Shown: positions 7,473 to 14,553 of the stretch, piece after piece
How positions within the stretch are numbered: position 1 is the first letter of the stretch
How the letters are laid out: every line of letters begins with the position of its first letter
Source of the DNA: AC-69 sp046728055
GTDB taxonomy: Bacteria > Actinomycetota > UBA4738 > HRBIN12
DNA: 24,140 bases
Assembly: GCA_046728055.1 (NCBI GenBank)
Contig: JBKPDU010000171.1
Location: 1 to 24,140, forward strand
Direction of reading: 5' to 3'
Notes under the pieces: model-generated
What the model saw: only the letters and a program-made list of their open reading frames with translations
Told to the model about the DNA's origin: nothing
Databases searched by the model: none
Position numbers and translations under genes: made by a program

Positions 7473-8051
7473 ATGGCGACGAAGCGGTGCGAGTGGGCCG
7501 AGGGAGGCAATCCCCTCATGCTCGCGTACCACGACGAGGAGTGGGGAACCCCGAGCCGGGAGGAACGCCACCTGTTCGAGATGCTGACGCTCGAGGGCGC
7601 CCAGGCAGGGCTGTCGTGGCAGACCATCCTGAACAAGCGCCAGGGGTACCAGCGGGCGTTCGCCGAGTTCGATCCGGCCAAGGTCGCCCGGTTCGGCCGG
7701 GAGAAGATCGAACGACTGATGCGGGATCCGGGCATCGTCCGGAATCGGGCGAAGATCGACGCGACGATCGGCAATGCTCGAGCCCTACTGGCGATCCGGG
7801 CCGAGGTCGGACTGGTCTCCGAGTACCTGTGGTCGTTCGTCGACGGGGCGCCGGCGCAGAACGCGTGGCGGCGGCTTTCGGACATCCCGGCGGAGACGGC
7901 GGAGTCAAAGGCCATGAGCAAGGACCTGAAGAAGCGAGGGTTCGTGTTCGTCGGACCCACGATCTGCTACGCGTTCATGCAAGCCGTCGGCATGGTCAAT
8001 GACCACGTAGCGTCCTGCTTCAGGTGGAGGGAACTGAGCGGCCGAGACTAG
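7473..8051 (+). CDS. tag: DNA-3-methyladenine glycosylase I
   Basis: Base-excision repair enzyme of 192 residues that removes 3-methyladenine from alkylated DNA. Family zinc ligands are all present: Cys6 (KRCEWAEG), His20 (LAYHDEEWG), and His178 and Cys182 in NDHVASCFRW. The recognition and catalytic segment FEMLTLEGAQAGLSWQTIL (35-53) contains Glu41, equivalent to the Glu38 base contact of the E. coli enzyme. Length matches the family (about 185-195). ATG at 7473 is preceded by GAGAGGAA. It follows the unknown gene at 6854 by 10 nt and is probably co-transcribed. Convergent with the minus-strand gene at 8110. Confidence 0.96.
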   Translation: MATKRCEWAEGGNPLMLAYHDEEWGTPSREERHLFEMLTLEGAQAGLSWQTILNKRQGYQRAFAEFDPAKVARFGREKIERLMRDPGIVRNRAKIDATIGNARALLAIRAEVGLVSEYLWSFVDGAPAQNAWRRLSDIPAETAESKAMSKDLKKRGFVFVGPTICYAFMQAVGMVNDHVASCFRWRELSGRD

Positions 8052-8109
8052 TCTCCGTCTGGGTCTTGGCCCAATTGCCGGCCGCCGGAATGCCCTGACG
8101 GGAGGACCG

Positions 8110-8427
8110 TCACGAGGTGGGAGCCAGGACCATGACCCGACCGTGCTGCTCGGGGTCGTGGCGACACCAATCGTCGGGATTCGCGGACCCGCCCAACTGC
8201 ACCGCGTTGAATCTGAGCGTTGTCGCGTGGGCGGTGCTCGGGTGGGCCTCCACGATGTGGCGAGTGAGGATGCAGAGCACGACTCCATCGTCGGGCCCAG
8301 GACCGATCCATCCCAAGGAGCAAACAGGGCACTTCCCTGTGGCGTGTGGCAAGGGACACGGTGTTTCGTCGGTGATGACCCCCGAAGCTTCGCCGTGGAC
8401 GGAGCAGTACTTCTCAGGTTCCATCAA
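8110..8427 (-). CDS. Small Cys/His-rich protein of unknown function
   Basis: A 105-residue protein with six Cys (8, 24, 33, 36, 52, 88) and seven His (11, 28, 57, 62, 67, 90, 95). CPVC at 33-36, with CPLPH upstream and LCILTRH downstream, resembles a zinc-ribbon or metal-binding knuckle. No signal peptide or membrane segment. The ATG at 8427 is preceded by GAGGAGGGG, one of the better ribosome binding sites in the window, and lies only 14 nt after the histidine kinase stop, so the two are very probably one transcript. I do not recognise the family. Overlapping plus-strand frames lack start signals and family features. A metal-binding or redox accessory of the kinase is conceivable but only inferred from position. 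Confidence 0.75.
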   Translation of the reverse strand: MMEPEKYCSVHGEASGVITDETPCPLPHATGKCPVCSLGWIGPGPDDGVVLCILTRHIVEAHPSTAHATTLRFNAVQLGGSANPDDWCRHDPEQHGRVMVLAPTS

Positions 8428-8441
8428 CCCCTCCTCGGCGA

Positions 8442-9872
8442 CTACGAACCTGAGACGACATCGGCGGTGACGAGAGCCCGGTCTTCGACGGCATCGGGCA
8501 GATGGATGATCGCTTCCATCCCGCCTTCAGGATGCCGCTGCAGCTCGACCCGGCCGCCGACCAGCTCCGCGATCTTGCGCGCCGCATAGAGACCGATTCC
8601 CAGGCCGGGCTTGGCTCGGGTGGAGGACTGATCCTCCTGCGTGAATGGATCGAAGGCCCGCTCCAGGAACGCGGGGTCGATCCCGGGACCACGATCGCGG
8701 ACCCGGACTTCGACCTCTCCCGATGTTCGGTCGATCGAAACATCAACTGCACTCTCCCGGGGTGAGAATTTCAGGGCGTTCTCCATGATGTGCCGTACGA
8801 GGGGCTTGAGCATGGCCGGATCGCTCATCACGGTGTCGTCGTCCGAGGACGCCATGACGCGAACACGGCTGTCGGCCTCCAGCGATGAGAGCCCATCTAC
8901 CACTTCCTGGATGATGTCGCTCAACGCCACGGGCCGGCGCTGCACTTCACCATCGCGGTCCATCCCTTCGGCCGCCGCCAGGAGGGCATCCACCAGATCA
9001 TTCAACCGACGGCCGGCATGCCGAAGGCTGTCCAGTAATGAGCGTCCGCCTTCCGTGACCATCTCGTGCCGCTCCAGTGTGCTCGAGACGCCCTCGATGA
9101 TCGTGAGCGGGGTCCTGAACTCGTGTGACACGGTGGCGAGGACGGCAGCCTTTCGAAGGGCAAGATCGCGCTCCTCGTTCGCCAAGCGCAGCTCTCGATC
9201 GGCCTGGCGCCGGAGGCGACGGGAGGCGGTGGCAACGATCCGGAACAGCGCGGCGTACAGCAGGGCCAGGCCTCCCAGGAGCACCAGATACAGCCGGCGA
9301 CTGTAACTTTCGATCGAAGCCTCGATCGGGCGATACGGAAGATAGAGCTCGAACGCCCCAGCCGGTTCCGAGTCACCTGGGAAGGTCAGGGGGACGTACA
9401 CCTCGAGCAGCTTCCCGTAGCTTCGATCACCGACGTTCTCCTCTTTGGTGAGGTCGGACACCTCGGAGACGATCGATCCGTCCAATGCATCCTCGAGCTC
9501 ATGGGACGGAGGGAACGTTCGACCGATCACGTCGCGGTCATCGGAGTAGACCACACGCAGGTCGTCGCTCCAGATCTTGACCCGGGCGATCTCCTCACCG
9601 ACCAGCCCCGCATGCAGGACCTCGTCCAGCTGCTGAAGACGCTCAGGGGTGAGTCCGTTCCTGAGGTCATCGGGTGTGAGCTGCGGCTGGATGTCGAGTC
9701 GAGCGATGAGGGCAGCCAACTGCCGGGCGTTCGTCAGCGCTTGATCCCGGATCTGGATCTGGAGGGTCTTCGCCAGGACCAGTCCGAGGAGCACGATCGG
9801 GATCAGGCTCGCCAGGGCGAACTTGCCCAGGAGGCTGAGCCTCGGCATGCGGATGGCGACCTTCGATGCCAT
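8442..9872 (-). CDS. Membrane-bound sensor histidine kinase
   Basis: Sensor kinase of 476 residues. TM1 is at about 17-36 and TM2 at 193-213, enclosing an extracytoplasmic sensing region (about 37-192) of PAS/CACHE-like size that I cannot assign to a ligand. Then come a linker coiled coil (216-240), the phosphoacceptor H-box SHEFRTPLTIIEG (His250), the N-box ENALKFSP (Asn365), G1 DRGPGIDP (393-400), the F-box-like FDPFTQEDQSS and G2 GLGIGLYAARKI (423-434). All residues needed for autophosphorylation are present. There is no response regulator gene in the window, so it is an orphan kinase here. ATG at 9872 has GGGAGAG about 10 nt upstream; Met9 is an alternative start. Divergent from the DUF2330 gene. 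Confidence 0.95.
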   Translation of the reverse strand: MASKVAIRMPRLSLLGKFALASLIPIVLLGLVLAKTLQIQIRDQALTNARQLAALIARLDIQPQLTPDDLRNGLTPERLQQLDEVLHAGLVGEEIARVKIWSDDLRVVYSDDRDVIGRTFPPSHELEDALDGSIVSEVSDLTKEENVGDRSYGKLLEVYVPLTFPGDSEPAGAFELYLPYRPIEASIESYSRRLYLVLLGGLALLYAALFRIVATASRRLRRQADRELRLANEERDLALRKAAVLATVSHEFRTPLTIIEGVSSTLERHEMVTEGGRSLLDSLRHAGRRLNDLVDALLAAAEGMDRDGEVQRRPVALSDIIQEVVDGLSSLEADSRVRVMASSDDDTVMSDPAMLKPLVRHIMENALKFSPRESAVDVSIDRTSGEVEVRVRDRGPGIDPAFLERAFDPFTQEDQSSTRAKPGLGIGLYAARKIAELVGGRVELQRHPEGGMEAIIHLPDAVEDRALVTADVVSGS

Positions 9873-9996
9873 GCGGACCCATCTCTCCCGTTTCGCTCGG
9901 ATATCGGCATCGTGTCAAGGCGCTTGAGAAGCAGGGAACCCCTCCGCCACACGCCGGCGTCCAAGCTCGGTCGTAGCCGACCGAAGGAGGCACGCC
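9873..9996. promoter_or_regulatory. Divergent intergenic region with stem-loop abutting the plus-strand ribosome binding site
   Basis: This 124-nt region separates the histidine kinase and DUF2330 starts. A perfect 7-bp inverted repeat, TCGGTCG (9967-9973) and CGACCGA (9978-9984) with TAGC loop, directly touches the strong AAGGAGG at 9984-9990 of the DUF2330 gene. It could be an operator or a hairpin affecting translation. No clear -35/-10 pair is visible for either direction. Confidence 0.5.
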
Positions 9997-11088
9997 ATGC
10001 GCCGACGGATCGCCTTGCTGGTGCCCACCACCCTCGTCGTCCTCCTGACCGCTGGCCCCGCATGGGCCTGCGGCGGGCTGATCAACGCCAACGGCAGCGT
10101 CACCCTGGTCCGAACCACCACCCTTGCGGCCTATCACCAGGGGGTCGAGCACTACGTGACCTCCTTCGAGTTCGCCGGGGTCGGTGGGGAATTCGGCTCG
10201 ATCGTGCCCCTGCCGGGCGTTCCCTCGAAGGTCGTCCGGGCCGGGGACTGGACGCTTCAGCGGCTGGTGCAGGAGACGCAGCCGGTGCTCGAGTTCCGGG
10301 CACTCGCCGCCACCGCGGCTGCGGACGCCAAGGTGATCCTCGAGACCGAGATCGATGCCCTCGATGTGACGGTCCTCGAGGGCGGGGGTACGGCGGTCGG
10401 CAACTGGGCCCGGGAGCACGGGTTCCTCCTGCCGCCCGATGCGCCGGAGGTTCTGGACTTCTACGCGAATCGCAGCCCGATCTTCATGGCCGTCCGGTAC
10501 AACGGCGATCGGGCCAAGGAGCAGGGGATCTCCCAGGGCGAGGGCACGCCGGTACATGTGACCATCCCCACCACGAACCCGTGGGTCCCGCTGCGGATCC
10601 TGGGGCTCGGCGCCCCGGCCGATGCGCCCGTGGAGGCCGACGTCTACCTGCTGACCGACCGCGAGCCTGCACTGCTCCCCGCCCCAGTCGTCGCGGGAGG
10701 ATCCAGCGCGCCGCCCGCTGGTGTGGTTTCCGAGAACTCGACTCGGCCGGGCCTGGTCCTGGAGCGGAGCGAGCCGGCCTCGGACTTGCTCCTCGCCGAC
10801 CTCCGTTCGGACAAGGGGATGCAGTGGCTCCCCGCATCGGGGATGTGGCTCACCTACATGCGCGTGGACGCCCGAGCCGGTGCGCTCAAGTACGACCTGG
10901 CCGTCGATGCGAGCGGCGCGGGCAGGCCATCGCCCGTCGCCGCCGGTCTGTCGCCCGCGGACGCCTCCAGGCTGGACGCGGCCGCCCTTGGCATCTGGCC
11001 GACGGCGCTGGCGGCCGTGGCCCTGATCGCCGGGATCGCCGCGGGCACCTGGCTCGGACGGAGCCGCCTCCGTCCGCGGGTTGGGTAG
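9997..11088 (+). CDS. DUF2330 domain protein, exported and C-terminally membrane anchored
   Basis: A 363-residue protein with a signal peptide (MRRRIALLVP...AGPAWA, cleavage after residue 24) and mature N-terminus CGGLIN, the Cys-Gly-Gly start typical of DUF2330 proteins. The middle is a large extracytoplasmic domain; residues about 334-353 form one transmembrane helix followed by a short basic tail (RSRLRPRVG), giving an outside-facing protein tethered to the membrane. The biochemical role of DUF2330 is unknown. The ATG has AAGGAGG at ideal distance. It heads a plus-strand row with the cupredoxin gene 17 nt downstream, suggesting co-transcription. The family call rests on the ACGG N-terminus, size and topology. 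Confidence 0.82.
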   Translation: MRRRIALLVPTTLVVLLTAGPAWACGGLINANGSVTLVRTTTLAAYHQGVEHYVTSFEFAGVGGEFGSIVPLPGVPSKVVRAGDWTLQRLVQETQPVLEFRALAATAAADAKVILETEIDALDVTVLEGGGTAVGNWAREHGFLLPPDAPEVLDFYANRSPIFMAVRYNGDRAKEQGISQGEGTPVHVTIPTTNPWVPLRILGLGAPADAPVEADVYLLTDREPALLPAPVVAGGSSAPPAGVVSENSTRPGLVLERSEPASDLLLADLRSDKGMQWLPASGMWLTYMRVDARAGALKYDLAVDASGAGRPSPVAAGLSPADASRLDAAALGIWPTALAAVALIAGIAAGTWLGRSRLRPRVG

Positions 11089-11105
11089 ACGGCATGGAGG
11101 GCGGC

Positions 11106-11501
11106 ATGCGGCTGGTGCTCGCGCTCGCGTTGGTCGTGATCCCGACCGCGTGCCGCCCCGCCCCCGCGGACGAGGGAGTCGAGACGGTGGAGATCTCCGT
11201 CCACTACTCGCACTTCCATCCGTCGACGTTGGCCTTTCCCCCAGGCGCGACGGTCCGATTCGTCGTCCACAACACCGATCCGATCGACCACGAGTTCATC
11301 CTGGGCGACACCAGGATCCAGAACATCCACGAGCTGGGGACCGAGGCGCACCATCCTCCGCGTCCGGGTGAGATGTCGGTCCCCGCGGGAACCACGCGGG
11401 TGACGACGTACACGTTCACGGAGCCGGGAACGCTGATCTTCGGTTGCCATCTGCCGGGGCACTACGCGTTCGGCATGCGCGGACTGGTGACCGTGGCCTG
11501 A
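11106..11501 (+). CDS. Cupredoxin-domain (blue copper) lipoprotein
   Basis: A 131-residue exported protein. The N-terminal hydrophobic segment ends in TAC (Cys16), a likely lipoprotein cleavage site although Pro sits where the lipobox usually has Leu/Ala. The rest is a plastocyanin-like cupredoxin domain with all four type 1 copper ligands: His62 (DHEFILGD), Cys114, His119 and Met124 in FGCHLPGHYAFGM. Such proteins carry single electrons or bind copper outside the membrane. ATG at 11106 is chosen because GGAGGG at 11097-11102 precedes it; ATG at 11094 is in frame but has a weaker site. The neighbouring DUF2330 and membrane genes do not reveal its redox partner. Confidence 0.88.
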   Translation: MRLVLALALVVIPTACRPAPADEGVETVEISVHYSHFHPSTLAFPPGATVRFVVHNTDPIDHEFILGDTRIQNIHELGTEAHHPPRPGEMSVPAGTTRVTTYTFTEPGTLIFGCHLPGHYAFGMRGLVTVA

Positions 11502-11576
11502 GAAGGTCACGGTACGCGCGACCGAAGTGTCGTCGTTTGAACGGTGGGATCACGGGTACCTCACCGACGTCGTGCC

Positions 11577-12116
11577 ATGAGAACCGAGGATCCGCATCCC
11601 TCGACGTCCCCGCCCACCGATCTGGAGACGGTGCCCCTCCGACGCCTGGGTCGAGCCCGGGCGGTCCGTCGGATCACGATCACCGCCCTCGCGTTCTTCG
11701 TCGTCGCCGGGATCTTCGGGATTTTCGGGTACCGAACCGGGTCCGTCAGTGCCTCCGGGGCCGGCTACGAACTCGAGCTGAGCTACCCGTCGGTGGGGCG
11801 GCCGGGGGTGTCGATCCAGTGGATCCTGCACATCCATCGCGACGGTGGACTGCCGTCGAAGCTGACCGTCGCCACATCGATCGGCTACCTCGACATCCTC
11901 GACATGAACGACATCGAACCGCAACCGGAGGCCACCACCACTACGGGAAGTTCGGTCCTGTGGACCTTCTCCGCTCCCAGCGGCGATGACATGACCATCC
12001 TCGTCGATGCCTTCATCTCGAACAACGCCCATCGCGGCGCCGCGGCGACGACGTCGGTGATCGAGAGTGGCGTCGCGATGGCCGAAGTCTCCTACCAGAC
12101 CAGGGTGGCCCCCTAG
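11577..12116 (+). CDS. Single-pass membrane protein of unknown function
   Basis: A 179-residue protein: a cytoplasmic N-terminus rich in Pro/Thr and Arg (1-32), one transmembrane helix (about 34-51, ITALAFFVVAGIFGIFGY), and an extracytoplasmic beta-rich domain (about 62-179; GYELELSYPSVGRPGVSIQW and later strands) that looks immunoglobulin-like. I do not recognise the family. GTG at 11544 in the same frame is another possible start; neither has a strong ribosome binding site. The TAG stop shares its G with the GTG start of the next gene, so the two are probably translationally coupled and may act together. Confidence 0.75.
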   Translation: MRTEDPHPSTSPPTDLETVPLRRLGRARAVRRITITALAFFVVAGIFGIFGYRTGSVSASGAGYELELSYPSVGRPGVSIQWILHIHRDGGLPSKLTVATSIGYLDILDMNDIEPQPEATTTTGSSVLWTFSAPSGDDMTILVDAFISNNAHRGAAATTSVIESGVAMAEVSYQTRVAP

Positions 12117-12601
12117 TGGAGACCGTTGTTCGTAGCGCGATCCTCTGGCTGTTCGTCTTGATCGTCATGCGCGCGCTGGGCCGAAAGGAGCTGTCGGAGA
12201 TCAGCCCATTCGAGTTCGTCCTCCTGGTGGTGGTCGGCGACCTGATCCAGCAGGGCGTCACCCAGCAAGACACATCGGTCACCGCGGCGATGCTGGCGGT
12301 CGCGACACTGGCGCTGCTGACCATCGGCGCCTCCTACATCTCGTTCCGCTGGCGCAAGGCCGCAACGATCGTCGAGGGGATCCCGGCCGTGATCATCAAG
12401 GATGGCGCCGTCCTCGGCCAGGTGCTGAAGATGGAGCGGCTCACTCGTGACGAGGTCGAGGACGCGGCACGGGAGCAGGGGATCGGGGACCTCCGGCAGG
12501 TGCGCGTCGGCGTCCTCGAAGCCGACGGCAAGTTCTCGTTCATCCGCTACGAGGACTCGACAGAAACCCAGGAGCGTTCCGGCAAGAAGCGCCCCGAGTG
12601 A
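12116..12601 (+). CDS. DUF421 (YetF/YcaP-like) membrane protein
   Basis: A 161-residue protein of the DUF421 family. The N-terminal membrane part has helices at about 5-21 and 55-76 with a hydrophobic re-entrant or third segment at 33-45. The family signature MRALGRKELSEISPFEFVLL (18-37) is nearly perfect. The cytoplasmic DUF421 domain follows (about 83-150: EGIPAVIIKDG, then LTRDEVEDAAREQGI and VGVLEADGKFSFI). The family is linked in Bacillus to spore or envelope stress functions but has no defined biochemical activity. GTG at 12116 overlaps the preceding stop by one base. It is shorter than Bacillus YetF (about 230), as is common for actinobacterial members. Confidence 0.92.
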   Translation: METVVRSAILWLFVLIVMRALGRKELSEISPFEFVLLVVVGDLIQQGVTQQDTSVTAAMLAVATLALLTIGASYISFRWRKAATIVEGIPAVIIKDGAVLGQVLKMERLTRDEVEDAAREQGIGDLRQVRVGVLEADGKFSFIRYEDSTETQERSGKKRPE

Positions 12602-12604
12602 ACG

Positions 12605-12678
12605 TGGAGGTGAGGGGATTTGAACCCCTGACCCCTGCCGTGCGAAGGCAGTGCTCTACCGGTCTGAGCTACACCCCC
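12605..12678 (-). tRNA. tRNA-Ala (anticodon CGC)
   Basis: A full 74-nt cloverleaf on the minus strand. The acceptor stem GGGGGTG/CACCTCC contains a G3-U70 wobble pair, the alanine identity element, and the discriminator is A73. The D-arm begins TAGCTC; the anticodon stem CTGCC/GGCAG encloses loop TTCGCAC, giving anticodon CGC (codon GCG). T-arm AGGGG-TTCAAAT-CCCCT. The 3' CCA is not encoded. A TACGCT -10-like box lies 10 nt upstream (12694 down to 12689). The gene is four bases beyond the DUF421 stop on the opposite strand. Confidence 0.97.
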
Positions 12679-12710
12679 GTGCTCGGCTAGCGTAGCAAAG
12701 GCCGACCTGC

Positions 12711-13346
12711 CTACCGGCCGAGCACCTCCTTGGCATGGCGGTCCAGCGCGTCGTGAAGCTGCCGCTGGACGATGGCGATCGACAGGTCGCCACGAGTCTT
12801 CTCGATCAGGCTTCGGGCCACGTCGGTCGAACGACGAAGGTTCATGGTGATCGCGTCCGGATAGTCCATCGACACGAGCACGTAATAGATGTCATCCATG
12901 GCTGAGAGGATGGCCTCGCCCCGTTCGACTTCGCCGTGACGGAGCAGGTCGAGGATGTGGCGGCGTCCTTCCCCGATGGCCTCGGCCATCCCATTGAGGA
13001 ACGGCGCGTCCTCTACCCCCAACTCCTCCGGCGTGGGGAGCTGACTGGCGCCGGTCACGACCGCCTCGGTGATGCGGGCTTCCGCGTATTCCTTCTCCGC
13101 GTCCTGGAGGTACCCCGCGAAGCGGATCTCCGGATGATCGCGCACGGCCGACAGGCCCTCGTCGATGGCCGCCTTGGCCTCGTCCATGAGCCGGTGGGCC
13201 TGCTCCCACTCTGAGCGATGGATGGCTCGGATCGCGTTCGCGCACGAGCGGATGGCACGCCGCGCGGCCGGGAGCGCGCGTTCGCGCGCATCCATCCGCT
13301 GGTCGAACCGAATGTGAACAACCTCCGAGATGCGATCCAGGTTCAT
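12711..13346 (-). CDS. Translin-family protein
   Basis: An all-helical protein of 211 residues. The C-terminal block DYPDAITMNLRRSTDVARSL (about 160-179) followed by IEKTRGDLS closely matches the signature of translin-family proteins, best known as nucleic-acid-binding octamers in eukaryotes (translin/TRAX, C3PO RNase) and also found in archaea. The middle part (HRLMDEAKAAIDEGLSAVRD; LLRHGEVERGEAILSAMDDI) fits the same helical bundle. Eukaryotic TRAX has acidic catalytic residues; I cannot tell from sequence alone whether this copy is an RNase. ATG at 13346 has no Shine-Dalgarno sequence but TAGACT lies 9 nt upstream. It sits between the GlpR-like gene and tRNA-Ala on the same strand. Confidence 0.82.
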   Translation of the reverse strand: MNLDRISEVVHIRFDQRMDARERALPAARRAIRSCANAIRAIHRSEWEQAHRLMDEAKAAIDEGLSAVRDHPEIRFAGYLQDAEKEYAEARITEAVVTGASQLPTPEELGVEDAPFLNGMAEAIGEGRRHILDLLRHGEVERGEAILSAMDDIYYVLVSMDYPDAITMNLRRSTDVARSLIEKTRGDLSIAIVQRQLHDALDRHAKEVLGR

Positions 13347-13371
13347 CGCGGCCGGAGTCTAGACGGCTCGG

Positions 13372-13947
13372 CTAGACGCCGGCCATGCTGACTCTTCGGA
13401 CCGGCCGGACCACGATGTTGGTCAGGTCGTCGTGGTCGAAGACGTCGAGGCCGTTGTACGCAGGCTTGGCAGACGCGCCGTGGGACACGTACCTCTCCTT
13501 GACCGGTTTCGGGCGGTCCGGTACACCCGACTCCTGCACGCGACGTCTCGCCGATCCCTCGGCTCCCTGCTCCTTCACCCACAGGAGCAACAGCACGTCC
13601 GCGCCCAATGCCGCCGTCAGGATGCCGGTCACGGCCCACATTGGTCGAAGTGGCGGCACCAATCCGATCAGGAACGTCAGACCGATGCTCTCGAGGAGGG
13701 AGACGAAGATCTTGCGCCTGCGCTCACGCGCCCTGGCCCGGGCGCGGGCGTCGGGTCCCAGAAACGCCGTTCCCTTGCGCGGCGTGATGATCCAGCGGCC
13801 ATCTTCGTGTCGTCCAGTCTCCGCCAACAGCTCCATCTTCCGCTCGAAGTCCTCCACGCTCTCGACGAGGGACCCGCTTCGCCGGCCCCGTGGGAGGAGG
13901 AAAGCGGCCCATACTATGCCCAAGGCCGCAAGCGTCAACCACCCCAC
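13372..13947 (-). CDS. GlpR/SepX-like three-helix membrane protein (putative division protein)
   Basis: A 191-residue membrane protein with helices at about 2-19, 82-99 and 104-124. Right after the first helix comes LLPRGRRSGSLVESVEDFER (17-36), resembling the conserved post-TM segment of the actinobacterial GlpR/SepX proteins. SepX is a Streptomyces division membrane protein; GlpR is the membrane receptor of the gephyrin-like Glp in Corynebacterium. The C-terminal tail (125-191) is hydrophilic and ends NIVVRPVRRVSMAGV. Gene order supports the call: galU, glp/moeA and this gene follow each other as in other Actinomycetota, here with moaC between. GTG at 13947 is chosen because it begins at the first helix and has GAGGGG about 8 nt upstream; ATG at 14031 in frame would add 28 hydrophilic residues. 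Homology is inferred from topology, motif and synteny. Confidence 0.72.
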   Translation of the reverse strand: MGWLTLAALGIVWAAFLLPRGRRSGSLVESVEDFERKMELLAETGRHEDGRWIITPRKGTAFLGPDARARARARERRRKIFVSLLESIGLTFLIGLVPPLRPMWAVTGILTAALGADVLLLLWVKEQGAEGSARRRVQESGVPDRPKPVKERYVSHGASAKPAYNGLDVFDHDDLTNIVVRPVRRVSMAGV

Positions 13948-13993
13948 TCGACCGGCCCCTCGTTCGCGGTTTCCCCGGTCCGCCACGAAGTGC

Positions 13994-14060
13994 ACAACAT
14001 GTTGTTCGAGTTCGAACGCTAGCACCCACATGTGGCGCGCTCAATCACATGCGTGTGATT
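13994..14060. promoter_or_regulatory. Cluster of four palindromes upstream of the GlpR-like gene
   Basis: Four perfect inverted repeats lie in the moaC-glpR gap: ACAACATGTTGT (13994-14005), GTTCGA-GT-TCGAAC (14004-14017), CCACATGTGG (14026-14035) and AATCACA-TGCG-TGTGATT (14043-14060). Three share a CA(A/C)ATG-type core. Their centres are 11, 20 and 21 bp apart, close to whole helical turns, so bound dimers would lie on one DNA face. They look like operators for the GlpR-like gene rather than a terminator. Confidence 0.55.
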
Positions 14061-14094
14061 CTTGGAGACGACTCCCGGGCCGACCGAACCGGGT

Positions 14095-14550
14095 TCAGGT
14101 TGCCCGATAGTGGCCGCTCTTGCCGCCGGTCTTCTCCAACAGCCGGAGGCCATCGATCCGGGCACCACGATCGAATGCCTTGGCCGTGTCGTACAGGGTG
14201 AGCGCCGCGACGGCCGCGGCCGTGAGCGCCTCCATCTCGACGCCCGTCCGGTCGCGGGCGGTGACCCGGGCCGTGACCCGGATCCGACCGCTCGACCGGT
14301 CGGGTTCCACGACGACCTCGGCGCCCGTCACGGCGATCGGATGGCAAAACGGCAGGAGGTCGGGCGTCCGCTTCACCGCCATGATGCCGGCCACACGGGC
14401 GGCCTCGATGGGATTCCCCTTGGGCGTGCCCGCCTCGAGGTGGGCGCGGGCCTCAGGGGTCATCGTGATCACGCACTCGGCCACGGCCTCTCGGTCGGTC
14501 ACCTCCTTGCCGCCCACTTCGACGATGCGCGCCGCGTCGCCGGCTGCCAT
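14095..14550 (-). CDS. moaC: Cyclic pyranopterin monophosphate synthase
   Basis: MoaC acts after MoaA to form cyclic pyranopterin monophosphate, the first stable intermediate of molybdenum cofactor synthesis. The 151-residue protein has the family blocks: KGNPIEAARVAGIMAVKRTP (44-63), DLLPFCHP (64-71), GVEMEALTAAAVAALTLYD (about 102-120), and LEKTGGKSGHY near the C-terminus, including the conserved Lys and Asp-Lys catalytic region. Length matches the family. ATG at 14550 lies 3 nt after the glp/moeA stop, so the two are probably translated from one message. The product is needed by the molybdenum-dependent CO dehydrogenase at the start of the window. Confidence 0.96.
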   Translation of the reverse strand: MAAGDAARIVEVGGKEVTDREAVAECVITMTPEARAHLEAGTPKGNPIEAARVAGIMAVKRTPDLLPFCHPIAVTGAEVVVEPDRSSGRIRVTARVTARDRTGVEMEALTAAAVAALTLYDTAKAFDRGARIDGLRLLEKTGGKSGHYRAT

Positions 14551-14553
14551 CAG

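Noticed and set aside
8052..8109. Terminator between convergent tag and the Cys/His-rich gene
   Set aside because: Only short imperfect stems (such as TGGG/CCCA) are visible; nothing convincing.
14004..14017. Possible LexA/SOS box (GTTCGA-GT-TCGAAC)
   Set aside because: The actinobacterial SOS box has the halves in the opposite order (TCGAAC N4 GTTCGA); orientation and spacing do not fit.
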